Below, one piece after another: positions 27,867 to 36,161 of a stretch of 64,000 nt of DNA (its first letter is position 1; every line of letters begins with the position of its first letter). A program made the position numbers and the translations under genes. The notes under the pieces were generated by a model. It was given only the letters and a program-made list of their open reading frames with translations. It searched no databases and was not told where the DNA came from. The stretch lies in the NCBI GenBank assembly GCA_905142475.1, contig LR990730.1:4869501-4933500 (forward strand). The letters run 5' to 3'. Source of the DNA: Xanthomonas hydrangeae. Lineage in GTDB: Bacteria; Pseudomonadota; Gammaproteobacteria; Xanthomonadales; Xanthomonadaceae.

Positions 27867-28166
27867 TCAGCCCTCCGCGTTGGCGGTGCGGGCGGCGAGC
27901 ATCGCCGTCGCGGCGCGCCGGACACCTTCGCTCATTGGCTGGCCCTTCGCGTAGTCGCGCAGGTCACCCATGCGGTAACGGATCAACTTCGGTCCGACAC
28001 GGACGTACTTCGGGCCGCCGCCGTGGCAGCGATACCACGCCAACGTGGTGCGCTTCAGCCGCAGGTATGCGGCGGCCTCCTCGGGCTTGGCCATCGCATC
28101 ATCGGGGAGGGAGTGCAGTTCGGCCAGCTCGTCGGGGGTGAGCTTCTTGGGTTCGAGGGTAGTCAC
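27867..28166 (-). CDS. Excisionase-like helix-turn-helix protein
   Basis: A 99-residue protein with an AlpA/MerR-like winged helix: 'AKPEEAAAYLRLKRTTLAWYRCHGGGPKYVRVGPKLIRYRMGDLRDYAKGQ'. Such proteins act as recombination directionality factors or small repressors on mobile elements. I chose GTG 28166 because GGAG lies 7 nt upstream; the longer frame upstream is not protein-like. No integrase gene is visible nearby, so it may be a remnant of an element inserted near the tRNA-Thr. Confidence 0.75.
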   Translation of the reverse strand: MTTLEPKKLTPDELAELHSLPDDAMAKPEEAAAYLRLKRTTLAWYRCHGGGPKYVRVGPKLIRYRMGDLRDYAKGQPMSEGVRRAATAMLAARTANAEG

Positions 28167-28633
28167 AGGCGTGCTCCATCTCCAGGTTCCCGCGACGGCG
28201 GAATGCCGCCGGGGGACTGGGCCTGCTGTGCGTCGCAGAGATGGGCTGCTCAGTTCGTCACGCTGGGCTGGCCTCGGCTGTTCTTGCCACCGAAAGCACT
28301 TCTGATCGCCATAGCCATTGCCGACGATCCTCGGGCTGGTCTGGTCCGCAGCCCGATTAACCACACTGTACCCGGACGCACCTCGCGCTGATACCAACGT
28401 TGTGTCCAGGCGCCCCAGCATGTCCAGGATGCTCGGGACTACTCGGTTCGGGTTGCGCGGCTCCAGCTCAAGGCTCGATACCGATCTTTGCGGCATCCTG
28501 CATCACGATAGACTTGAGTCCGACCGTATGAGACGTCAACACAGATACTGGACTGCCGTCTTATAAGCCAACGTGGGCTTGGAGCACATCATCGCCCACT
28601 GAGTGGCTAGGATTTTTGCGTTTCATTAGCTAC
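28167..28633. other. Gap in the accessory segment
   Basis: About 470 bp with lower GC than the flanking core genes and no open frame I can support. It separates the excisionase-like gene from the Rhs-tip operon. Confidence 0.5.
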
Positions 28634-29152
28634 TCAAGGCATTAGCGCAGCTAGCTCTCTGCTCCAGGCAGCATTCAATGGGCACCGCTGGCCGCCAGAT
28701 CTGATTGGCTTACAGGGCCGAAAGCTAGACAACAGCTCCATGAATTCATTGTAGGTCGAAGGTTTCAAATCAGCAGAGATATGAATTGTTGGAGCGTCCG
28801 CGGCCTTTGGGATGATGTAGACATCAAGCGTTTCAGCAGGCGTCGCTACGTCGCGGTAGATCTTGATGGTCCCACTCGTTGTCTCACTGACACTTGGAAC
28901 CACAGATTTCTCGACTATCTGTGGCGAATTTCCGATATAGATAGTCGCAATGGGCTGGGCATTTTTTAACACCCTGTAAAGATCGAAGTCGGCGGGAACG
29001 GAGTAGTCCACATGAGTGCCGGCCGGCAACCGAAAACAAACATCCGCGCTAAAGACGGTGCATGGATAATTTGACAAATCCTTTGCATCAACTGTCGCTA
29101 TCCATGGCAACAGCAGGAGCAGAAGCAAATGCTTAGCCCGGAAGGTCGACAT
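28634..29152 (-). CDS. Small exported protein behind the Rhs tip, possible immunity protein
   Basis: A 172-residue protein with a Leu-rich signal peptide (~7-22, ends VDA). The mature part has 'NYPCTVFSADVCFRLPAG' (two Cys), a beta-rich stretch and 'STYNEFMELLSSFRPC', a layout common in periplasmic immunity proteins. ATG 29152 has GAAGG 8 nt upstream and begins one base after the stop of the Rhs-tip gene. Its position directly behind the putative toxin, its export and its low GC support a cognate immunity role, but this is inference. I recognise no named family. Confidence 0.65.
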   Translation of the reverse strand: MSTFRAKHLLLLLLLPWIATVDAKDLSNYPCTVFSADVCFRLPAGTHVDYSVPADFDLYRVLKNAQPIATIYIGNSPQIVEKSVVPSVSETTSGTIKIYRDVATPAETLDVYIIPKAADAPTIHISADLKPSTYNEFMELLSSFRPCKPIRSGGQRCPLNAAWSRELAALMP

Positions 29153-29153
29153 G

Positions 29154-29837
29154 TCAGTTGCCTTCATTTCGGAAGATATTGTTCTTGCTCTGCATGATCT
29201 CCTGAATGTTGCTGCTATCCATGACACCGGGAACAGTGTTCATGATGTTGTTTCCTTGCGCTGGATCAACCTTCCGAGCAACCGTGTCGTAGCGATCTCC
29301 ATTGTCGGCTAAGTGCAATATCTCATGAGGCGCCACACCGTTAGCCACAAATCGATCAGTGACATCAATCCATGCTCGCTTCCCACCCTGGTCAGCCGCA
29401 CTCACACCATTTTTACGCTCGGTTGGACCCGCGGTCAGGGTGATACTGTTTCTTGCCGCACGAGGCGTGTCTTTGGTGACGTCAGTGACTCGAAAATTCA
29501 CTTGTGTATCTTTTCCGTCGACTTTATAGGTGCCCGATAAACCCTGCACTTGGCTTTTCAAAGCCGAAATGTTTGATTCTGTTGCCGCCGGCCCTTTGAA
29601 CGTCGCAGGAATGTCGACTTGAATCGAACCGTCTTTCATTTGGTTGACGATTGCGACGCGACCATCAGGATCAGTGAACTTATATGGGTTGTTATTCCCG
29701 TAGTAATAGCGATTGAAATTCTTCCCAGTGCTTGGGTTGGCTTGAACGGGATCTACCGACACAAAGCGGGCGGATACATCAAACGTGAGCACCACCAACG
29801 CCGCTGCAAATAGTCTTGGAATAATCTTGCGCATCAC
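29154..29837 (-). CDS. Orphan Rhs C-terminal tip with signal peptide and HEILH motif
   Basis: A 227-residue protein. Residues 1-23 form a signal peptide, directly followed by the last part of an Rhs core ('RFVSVDP', 'NRYYYGNNNPYKFTDPDGR', residues 24-60). No repeats precede it. The rest is a variable tip with HEILHLADNGD (His171, Glu172, His175), a zinc-metallopeptidase-like motif, and 'NNIMNTV' at ~196 that could be a Met-turn. This is a polymorphic-toxin tip cut loose from its Rhs cage and given an export signal. It overlaps the upstream transglutaminase-like gene by 4 bp and the exported protein gene follows at +1 bp. Activity is inferred from the motif. Confidence 0.75.
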   Translation of the reverse strand: MMRKIIPRLFAAALVVLTFDVSARFVSVDPVQANPSTGKNFNRYYYGNNNPYKFTDPDGRVAIVNQMKDGSIQVDIPATFKGPAATESNISALKSQVQGLSGTYKVDGKDTQVNFRVTDVTKDTPRAARNSITLTAGPTERKNGVSAADQGGKRAWIDVTDRFVANGVAPHEILHLADNGDRYDTVARKVDPAQGNNIMNTVPGVMDSSNIQEIMQSKNNIFRNEGN

Positions 29838-30838
29838 TGTCCCCTTCGCGTCTGCTCACGCTGGATGGATTGTAGGTAGTCGGCTTCCTGCTCAGGCGTC
29901 TTCTGTGTCCAGCCGAGGGATTCGGCCTTGGCAAACCATGCCAGATTCTCGCGACTCAAGCGAGCATATTCCCCGCGCAGCACCGGAGGAACGTCTGCTA
30001 GGTTCGGATACTTGGATGTGAAGCGCTGCTGCGTCTGGAGGTAGTAGGCGTTGGCCTTCCAGATCATAGCAACCGGGTCCTTAGGATTGGCGGCCAGCGC
30101 GAGGTCCGCCACGGCCATGAGCGCGTCGGCGTCCTTTTTCGCGCCGTAGTACTCCATCAGCGTGCCGGCGATGGCGCCTACGCCCTCATGCGGCAGCAGT
30201 GGGCGCAGGTAAAGTCCATTGTCCAATGCTGCTTCGGTGATCCCCGTTTCGCGCTGGTAGCTGCTGTCATACTTGAAGCCGCCCGCTGTGGCTTCAACGT
30301 TCAACCACATCTGCTGCTCGTCGTCGGCGAACTTCACCAACAGATGGTTGGGAGCCGTGGCAAGCGCAACGGTCAGCCCCAGCCGCTTGCCCAAGATGAC
30401 AAAGAGGATGGGCATTGAGACGCAGTTGCCCTCGCGCGTGGCCAAGTAGGTGGCTAGCTGCTTGTTCTTCGGATTTCTGCCCAGCGGGTCCGACAAGTCG
30501 TAGGTAAAAGGCTTACCCTGATTCCACTCGCCCGGCACATAAAGCGTCTTGAGCAAAGCGTCGAGAACCTGGCGCGCCGTCGGGTTGGCAGGCACGTTGC
30601 CGCGTACAGCGCGTTCCCATTGATCGACTTGCCGACGTACCGCCGCAGTGTCAGTGGACGGTTCAATGATGCTATCCACTGCCAGCTTGGCGGCGACATA
30701 GTCGACACGATCGTCAGGCAGTTGGAACTGGGCACGCAACGGCGAAAGGTCAGTAGCTGCCAACGCAAGCGGGGACAGAGCGAATAAACACGCGCCCCAC
30801 GCCCATTCGCTCCATCGGCGGCTTGCCTGTCTCCCCAT
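29834..30838 (-). CDS. Exported transglutaminase-like protein (SirB1-type)
   Basis: A 334-residue protein with a signal peptide (~1-28, ending ALA). The core 'YLATREGNCVSMPILFVILGKRLGL' supplies the putative catalytic Cys139, 'APNHLLVKF' His165 and 'WLNVEAT' an acid at 182, as in transglutaminase-like/SirB1_N folds. A C-terminal helical segment ('VADLALAANPKDPVAMIWKANAYYL') is TPR-like. AAGGA precedes ATG 30838. Coupled by ATGA overlap to the Rhs-tip gene, so it is the first gene of a three-gene unit; its job there (processing, activation or a second effector) is open. Confidence 0.75.
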   Translation of the reverse strand: MGRQASRRWSEWAWGACLFALSPLALAATDLSPLRAQFQLPDDRVDYVAAKLAVDSIIEPSTDTAAVRRQVDQWERAVRGNVPANPTARQVLDALLKTLYVPGEWNQGKPFTYDLSDPLGRNPKNKQLATYLATREGNCVSMPILFVILGKRLGLTVALATAPNHLLVKFADDEQQMWLNVEATAGGFKYDSSYQRETGITEAALDNGLYLRPLLPHEGVGAIAGTLMEYYGAKKDADALMAVADLALAANPKDPVAMIWKANAYYLQTQQRFTSKYPNLADVPPVLRGEYARLSRENLAWFAKAESLGWTQKTPEQEADYLQSIQREQTRRGQ

Positions 30839-30909
30839 TGCAATCCTTCCCTCACTCTTTGATGATCCTAGGCCCTGTCAACGGCCACTGTCCAGTTGCC
30901 GCCCTCGGC

Positions 30910-31368
30910 CTATAGGCAGGCGCTCGACCAGGCATCCGCGACATTATCCCGGCCCTCTAGGATCACGCTCCTGCCGCCCGACACGAAGCGCCGGAAGCCG
31001 GTGTACCCGCCGAACTCGTTCTTGGCGTTGACCCGGCCGCAGGCGACCACGCCGAACTCCTCGGAATAGTTGGCACGCACGTCCCTGAACTGCGCGGCGT
31101 CCGGGGCCTTCAGCTCGCCCCTCACTGCGCGCTCTGCCGCCACGATCGTCTCGGCACCGAACCACTTCTCCTGCTGCGCCTTCTTCTCCGCTGCCGACAT
31201 GGGGCGCTCCGGCTCGGGCTTGGGCGCCTCCGGCTGCTGGGCCTGCTTGCTTGGCGCCTCGACCACCGCTGCGGGTGCGGCGACAGCGGGCTCGCTGCGC
31301 GGGACCAGCTTCGACCCGGTCCAGGCCAGGGCCACCAGGACGACCAGAAGAACCCCTATCCGCTTCAT
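30910..31368 (-). CDS. Hypothetical exported or anchored protein
   Basis: A 152-residue protein with one N-terminal hydrophobic segment (~3-19), a Pro/Ala/Glu linker (~28-58) and a small C-terminal domain ('FRDVRANYSEEFGVVACGRVNAKNEFGGYTGFRRFVSGG'). GGGGGAG precedes ATG 31368. It is divergent from the XRE regulator gene. The C-terminal pattern is seen in phage and plasmid-borne hypothetical proteins; I cannot name a function. Confidence 0.65.
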   Translation of the reverse strand: MKRIGVLLVVLVALAWTGSKLVPRSEPAVAAPAAVVEAPSKQAQQPEAPKPEPERPMSAAEKKAQQEKWFGAETIVAAERAVRGELKAPDAAQFRDVRANYSEEFGVVACGRVNAKNEFGGYTGFRRFVSGGRSVILEGRDNVADAWSSACL

Positions 31369-31404
31369 GCACTCCCCCTGAGCAATGCCAGTAAATAGTC
31401 TATT

Positions 31405-31418
31405 TTGGACTAATCCAA
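31405..31418. promoter_or_regulatory. Palindrome in the XRE divergent promoter
   Basis: TTGGA-CTAA-TCCAA lies between the divergent start codons (31368 and 31459), in an AT-rich stretch with further GGACT/AGTC half-sites. This is the expected place for the operator of the adjacent XRE regulator. Confidence 0.4.
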
Positions 31419-31458
31419 TACGGACTCTAGCTTGCGGTGACCTGCCTGTCACCGCGCG

Positions 31459-31746
31459 ATGGCCCAATCGACCCACAACCCCGACTACCAGCTACTGCTG
31501 ACCGTCCTGAAGGCGGCCCGCAAGCGGGCAGGCGTGTCGCAGGTCGATCTAGCCGAACGGCTGGGCAACACGCAGACCTTCGTGTCCAAGTGCGAGCGCG
31601 GGGAGCGGCGCATCGACGCCGTGGAGTTGGTCGAGTTCGCCGAGGCGCTCGGCGTGCCGCCGCTTGGACTGCTCGGCGAGTATCTAGAGCAGCGCGCGGC
31701 CAGGTTGCAACCAAAGTCCAGAAAGAGCAGCGCGAAGCGGCGCTGA
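31459..31746 (+). CDS. XRE-family transcriptional regulator
   Basis: A 95-residue Cro/CI-type repressor: helix-turn-helix 'LKAARKRAGVSQVDLAERLGNTQTFVSKCERGERRI' (residues ~17-52) and a basic C-terminal tail. Start ATG 31459. It is divergent from a hypothetical gene with a palindromic site between them, and ends 10 bp from the tRNA-Thr 3' end. It probably controls its own and the divergent promoter. Confidence 0.85.
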   Translation: MAQSTHNPDYQLLLTVLKAARKRAGVSQVDLAERLGNTQTFVSKCERGERRIDAVELVEFAEALGVPPLGLLGEYLEQRAARLQPKSRKSSAKRR

Positions 31747-31756
31747 CTGTTGAGGA

Positions 31757-31832
31757 TGGTGCCGCTTGTCCGAATCGAACGGACGACCTACTGATTACAA
31801 ATCAGTTGCTCTACCGACTGAGCTAAAGCGGC
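31757..31832 (-). tRNA. tRNA-Thr (anticodon TGT)
   Basis: Read on the minus strand: acceptor stem GCCGCTT / AAGCGGC, discriminator A and encoded CCA; D-arm GCTCAGTCGGTAGAGC; anticodon loop TTTGTAA between ACTGA and TCAGT; T-arm GTCCG-TTCGATT-CGGAC. All stems pair, so the gene looks intact. Confidence 0.93.
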
Positions 31833-31950
31833 GATGTCGTACTTCTCTTGCTCAAACCGTGTCCGGCTCGTCCCACAGTCTATGCGCTAGCGCGCGTAAA
31901 GCCATGCCGCGCTTAGCTTTCGGTTCGGCTGCCACAACAACCGCGTCCGA

Positions 31951-31989
31951 ATTACAAGGCGGTTGCTCTACCAACTGAGCTATGCCGGC
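31951..31989 (-). pseudogene. 5' half of a second tRNA-Thr, cut at the anticodon loop
   Basis: On the minus strand it reads GCCGGCA, TA, a D-arm GCTCAGTTGGTAGAGC, then ACCGC and the loop CTTGTAA. The 3' anticodon stem (expected GCGGT), T-arm and acceptor 3' strand are missing; unrelated sequence follows. The acceptor differs from the intact tRNA (GCCGCTT), so this is a different gene, not a tandem copy. The break falls at TTGTAAT, which the intact tRNA also has, consistent with recombination at the anticodon loop. Confidence 0.75.
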
Positions 31990-32021
31990 AAAGGCAGGCG
32001 CGTTGCGCGCTGGTGCGCATT

Positions 32022-33002
<981 letters not shown>

Positions 33003-33155
33003 GCGATGGATTCTAAGCGCGGGCAGTCACAACCGGCGAGCGCTGATCGGCTTGCTGCCCACGCCAGCCCGTGGGCGCAGTGTACGAGCGCTGCCGACCG
33101 ATTCCGTCTCCCGGCCGCGCCCGCCGCGTGGCCGCACGATCGCATGGCCCGCCGT

Positions 33156-33884
33156 TCAAGGCGCCGACGCAGACCTCGCCCAGGTCGCCAGCCCATCCAG
33201 CACCAGCGCGGCGCGGAAGCTGGCATCGGGCAACAACGGCAGCAGCGGCGGCGCGCCGCCCCCGTGCACCAGCAGCCGCACCGGTACGCCCAGACTGCGT
33301 TGCGCGTGCTGCAGGCTGCGCTCGATCAGCGCCACCGCCGCGCCATCGCAGCCGGAGGTCAACGCGTCGTCGGTGTCGGCGGCCAGCTCGACATAGGTCC
33401 CGCCACTGGCCGGCAACTGCACCGCGCGCGCATGCAGCGCCTCGCGCATGGTGGTCGGCGAGGCGGCGATGCGGCCGCCGTGGTGCTGCCCATCGGCGCC
33501 GAGTACATCGATGGTCAACGCGGTGCCCACGCCGGCCACCAGCACCGGTGCGTCGCCGCGTGCGCCCAGCAGCGCCAGGAAGCGATCGACCCCGAAGCGG
33601 CCCGGGTCTGCGTAGGCGATGCGGATGCCGGCACATTCGGCCGCGGTCCGCACGATGCGCACCTGTTCGAAACGCTCGCGCAGGCAGCCGAGCATGCGCT
33701 GCGTCAACGCCGGCGCAGCCACGCTGGCCACATGCGCGATGCGCCCGGTGGGCAAGGCCGACAACGCGGCCGCATCCATCGCCTCGGCACCGTGCGGCCA
33801 GGCCTGCACATCGCCGGCGCGGTCGCCCTGCAGCGGTGCGTACTTGAACCGCGAATTTCCCAGGTCGAACAACCACTCGCTCAT
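33156..33884 (-). CDS. coaX: Type III pantothenate kinase
   Basis: A 242-residue ASKHA-fold kinase for the first step of coenzyme A synthesis. Family landmarks: phosphate-1 motif 'LFDLGNSRFKY', 'YADPGRFGVDRFLALLGAR', 'VAGVGTALTIDVLGADGQHHGGRI', and the C-terminal 'LLVHGGGAPPLLPLL'. ATG 33884 overlaps the birA stop by ATGA, so the genes are coupled, as in many proteobacteria. Confidence 0.95.
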   Translation of the reverse strand: MSEWLFDLGNSRFKYAPLQGDRAGDVQAWPHGAEAMDAAALSALPTGRIAHVASVAAPALTQRMLGCLRERFEQVRIVRTAAECAGIRIAYADPGRFGVDRFLALLGARGDAPVLVAGVGTALTIDVLGADGQHHGGRIAASPTTMREALHARAVQLPASGGTYVELAADTDDALTSGCDGAAVALIERSLQHAQRSLGVPVRLLVHGGGAPPLLPLLPDASFRAALVLDGLATWARSASAP

Positions 33885-34846
33885 GCAGGTCTCACGCTCA
33901 CTTCTCCGGAGTGGAACAGCCGCACCGTCTCGCCCAGTTGCACCCGCAATGCGCCGTCGGCCGCCAGGCCAAGCGCAATGCCGTGATGCCGGGTGCCGGC
34001 CTCCTCGACCTGCACCGCGCGGCCGCTCAGGACGTCCAGGGCCGCATAGCGGCCCAGGAACGGGGCCAGCCCCTGCGCCTCGAACAGCTCCAGCGCCGGC
34101 AGCAGCGCCGACAACACTGCGGCCACCACGGTATCGCGCGACACCGCGTGGCCGGCCAGCGTATCCAGATCCACCCACGGTTGGTCGATCGCAGCGGCCG
34201 CCGCCGCCGGCATGTGCACGTTCAAACCCAGCCCGATCACCGCGCGCGCGTTGCCGGCCATTTCGCCGCCGCCTTCGATCAGCAAGCCGCCCAGCTTGCG
34301 CTCGCGCGCCAGCAGATCATTGGGCCACTTCAACCCGACATCGGCAAAGCCGCAACCACGCAGGGCCTCGGCCACCGCCACGCCCACGGCCAGGCTGAGC
34401 CCGGCCAGCTGGCCCAATCCGCCGCTGAAACGGCGCGAGGCCGACAGATAGATGTGCGCACCCAGTGGCGAGGTCCATTGACGCCCACGCCGGCCGCGCC
34501 CGCCGGTCTGGCGCTCGGCCAGCAGCACCGCCACGCCCTGCTCCGGCGCCGGGCGCGCCAGCAAGCTGGTGTTGGTGGATTCCAGGGTCCAGGCGATCTC
34601 CAGCGCCGCCAGGCCTGCCAGCGCATCGGCCGCCATCGCCGCACGAATACGCGCGTCGTCCAGCAGGTCCAGCGGCGCCGCCAGGCGGTAGCCGTCCCCA
34701 GCCCGCCCTTCGATCTCGACCCCGGCCGCGCGCAGATTCTGGATCCGCTTCCACACCGCCGCACGGGTCAGCCCGGCATCGCGCGCCAACGCATCGCCGG
34801 ATAGCCGGCCGCTCGCAAGTTTGGCCAGCAAGGCGCGGTCATCCAC
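33881..34846 (-). CDS. birA: Biotin--[acetyl-CoA-carboxylase] ligase
   Basis: A 321-residue biotin-protein ligase with an N-terminal HTH ('LASGRLSGDALARDAGLTRAAVWKRIQNLR'), the biotin/ATP-binding loop 'GRGRRGRQWTSP', 'GLKWPNDLLA' and 'KLGGLLIEGGG', then the C-terminal SH3-like domain. It biotinylates AccB and represses biotin genes. I chose GTG 34846 (VDDRALLAKL), which gives the usual length. Coupled to coaX. A diverged fragment resembling its central part is at 43298-43387. Confidence 0.93.
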   Translation of the reverse strand: MDDRALLAKLASGRLSGDALARDAGLTRAAVWKRIQNLRAAGVEIEGRAGDGYRLAAPLDLLDDARIRAAMAADALAGLAALEIAWTLESTNTSLLARPAPEQGVAVLLAERQTGGRGRRGRQWTSPLGAHIYLSASRRFSGGLGQLAGLSLAVGVAVAEALRGCGFADVGLKWPNDLLARERKLGGLLIEGGGEMAGNARAVIGLGLNVHMPAAAAAAIDQPWVDLDTLAGHAVSRDTVVAAVLSALLPALELFEAQGLAPFLGRYAALDVLSGRAVQVEEAGTRHHGIALGLAADGALRVQLGETVRLFHSGEVSVRPA

Positions 34847-34973
34847 GGCAAGTCCCCAAATCGATCCGCGAAAGTATGCGCCAAGCGTCCGCACCCGCCC
34901 AGCCTGGCTTGCGTGAGGGAGTGAAAAGCACGTTATGATCGGCGACTCACGCCGCTTGCCCTGGATGTGGACG

Positions 34974-35249
34974 ATGCGCCGAATCACGGTTTGCCTGCTC
35001 CTGTTGTTGGCTCCGCTTGCCGCACTGGCATCGGACCAGCTGGCCGATGGCGATCATGAGAGCTGCGTCAGCAGCAATTCGGCGGCACGTGGCAGAACCC
35101 CCAACGGCGAGCCGGCGACCCCGGCACGTGCTCCCGCGCACAAGCCAGCGCCGGCCACAGGCGGTGGTGGCAGTGACGGCGACGGACTGTTACCCCGTAT
35201 GCGCACGATGCCGCGCTGGCATAGCTTCCTGCCGGGCATGTTCCGCTGA
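34974..35249 (+). CDS. Hypothetical small secreted protein
   Basis: A 91-residue protein with a signal peptide (MRRITVCLLLLLAPLAALAS) and a low-complexity Ala/Pro/Gly region ('TPARAPAHKPAPATGGGGSDGDG'). ATG 34974 gives the best signal; an in-frame ATG at 34965 is also possible. No family recognised. It directly precedes the MtfA-like gene (gap 8 bp). Confidence 0.6.
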   Translation: MRRITVCLLLLLAPLAALASDQLADGDHESCVSSNSAARGRTPNGEPATPARAPAHKPAPATGGGGSDGDGLLPRMRTMPRWHSFLPGMFR

Positions 35250-35257
35250 TCCAGTGG

Positions 35258-36004
35258 TTGTTGCGCCGGCCGCCGGCCGATATTCCTGATGCCTTATGGC
35301 TGCCGGTCAGCCGCCGCTGCGCCTGGGTCGCCGCGCTCGATCCGCCCCGCCAGCACCGTCTGCGCACCCTGGCTGCGCAGTTCCTGCAGCAAAAAACCAT
35401 TTCCCCGGTCGATGGGTTGCAGCTGCATCCGCACGATCATGTGCTGCTGGCGGCCACCTGCTGCCTGCCGCTGCTGGAAATCGGTGCAGTGGGCTGGCGC
35501 GGCTGGTCGCAACTGATCGTCTACCCGGACGCGTTCCGTGTGCAGCGCACGCATCTGGATGCGGCCGGGGTGCTGCATGCATGGGACGACACCCTGATCG
35601 GCGAATCCTGGGAGCAAGGCCCGCTGATCGTCAGCTGGGCCGACGTACAGGCCGACCTGGACGACCCGCAGGCCGGCTTCAACGTGATCGTGCACGAGAT
35701 GGCGCACAAGCTCGATGCACTCGATGGCGCGCTCGACGGCACCCCGCCGCTGCCGCGCGCTGCGCAGCGTGCCTGGGCACGCGATTTCCAGCAGGCCTTC
35801 GATGCATTCTGCCAACGCGTCGATGCCGGCGAAGACACCGAGATCGACCCCTATGCCGCCGAGGCACCGGAAGAATTCTTCGCGGTCGTGAGCGAATATC
35901 ACTTCTCGGCGCCGCAAGTGATCGCGCGCGTCATGCCGGATGTCGCTGCGCAGTTGACGCGTTTTTACGGGCCCTCGCCGTTTGCTTCTTCTGCGCAACG
36001 CTGA
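35258..36004 (+). CDS. MtfA-like zinc peptidase (M90 family)
   Basis: A 248-residue zinc peptidase: HExxH in 'FNVIVHEMAHKLDALDGA' (residues ~145-162), third ligand Glu in 'APEEFFAVVSEYHF', and the N-terminal 'LQLHPHDHVLLAATCCLPLLEIG' typical of MtfA. MtfA controls the Mlc repressor in E. coli; targets here are unknown. No ATG is available in the right place; a TTG at 35258 is the best start I can offer, without a strong Shine-Dalgarno. Confidence 0.85.
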   Translation: MLRRPPADIPDALWLPVSRRCAWVAALDPPRQHRLRTLAAQFLQQKTISPVDGLQLHPHDHVLLAATCCLPLLEIGAVGWRGWSQLIVYPDAFRVQRTHLDAAGVLHAWDDTLIGESWEQGPLIVSWADVQADLDDPQAGFNVIVHEMAHKLDALDGALDGTPPLPRAAQRAWARDFQQAFDAFCQRVDAGEDTEIDPYAAEAPEEFFAVVSEYHFSAPQVIARVMPDVAAQLTRFYGPSPFASSAQR

Positions 36005-36161
36005 GGGTGTGGTGGCATCAACACATTGCTTGCGATGGTTGCCATGCAACCGCTTCGCGCGCGTTGCCCGCACACGCTTAGCCGAATTGAAAACAACGCT
36101 GCGCAATGTCGTCCAAGTGCCCGCTCGGCACTGCTGATTTCAACAGCACGCTGCAATGCAC

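Noticed and set aside
28167..28496. Longer form of the excisionase-like protein.
   Set aside because: The upstream part lacks protein character, and a GTG with a well-spaced GGAG exists at 28166.
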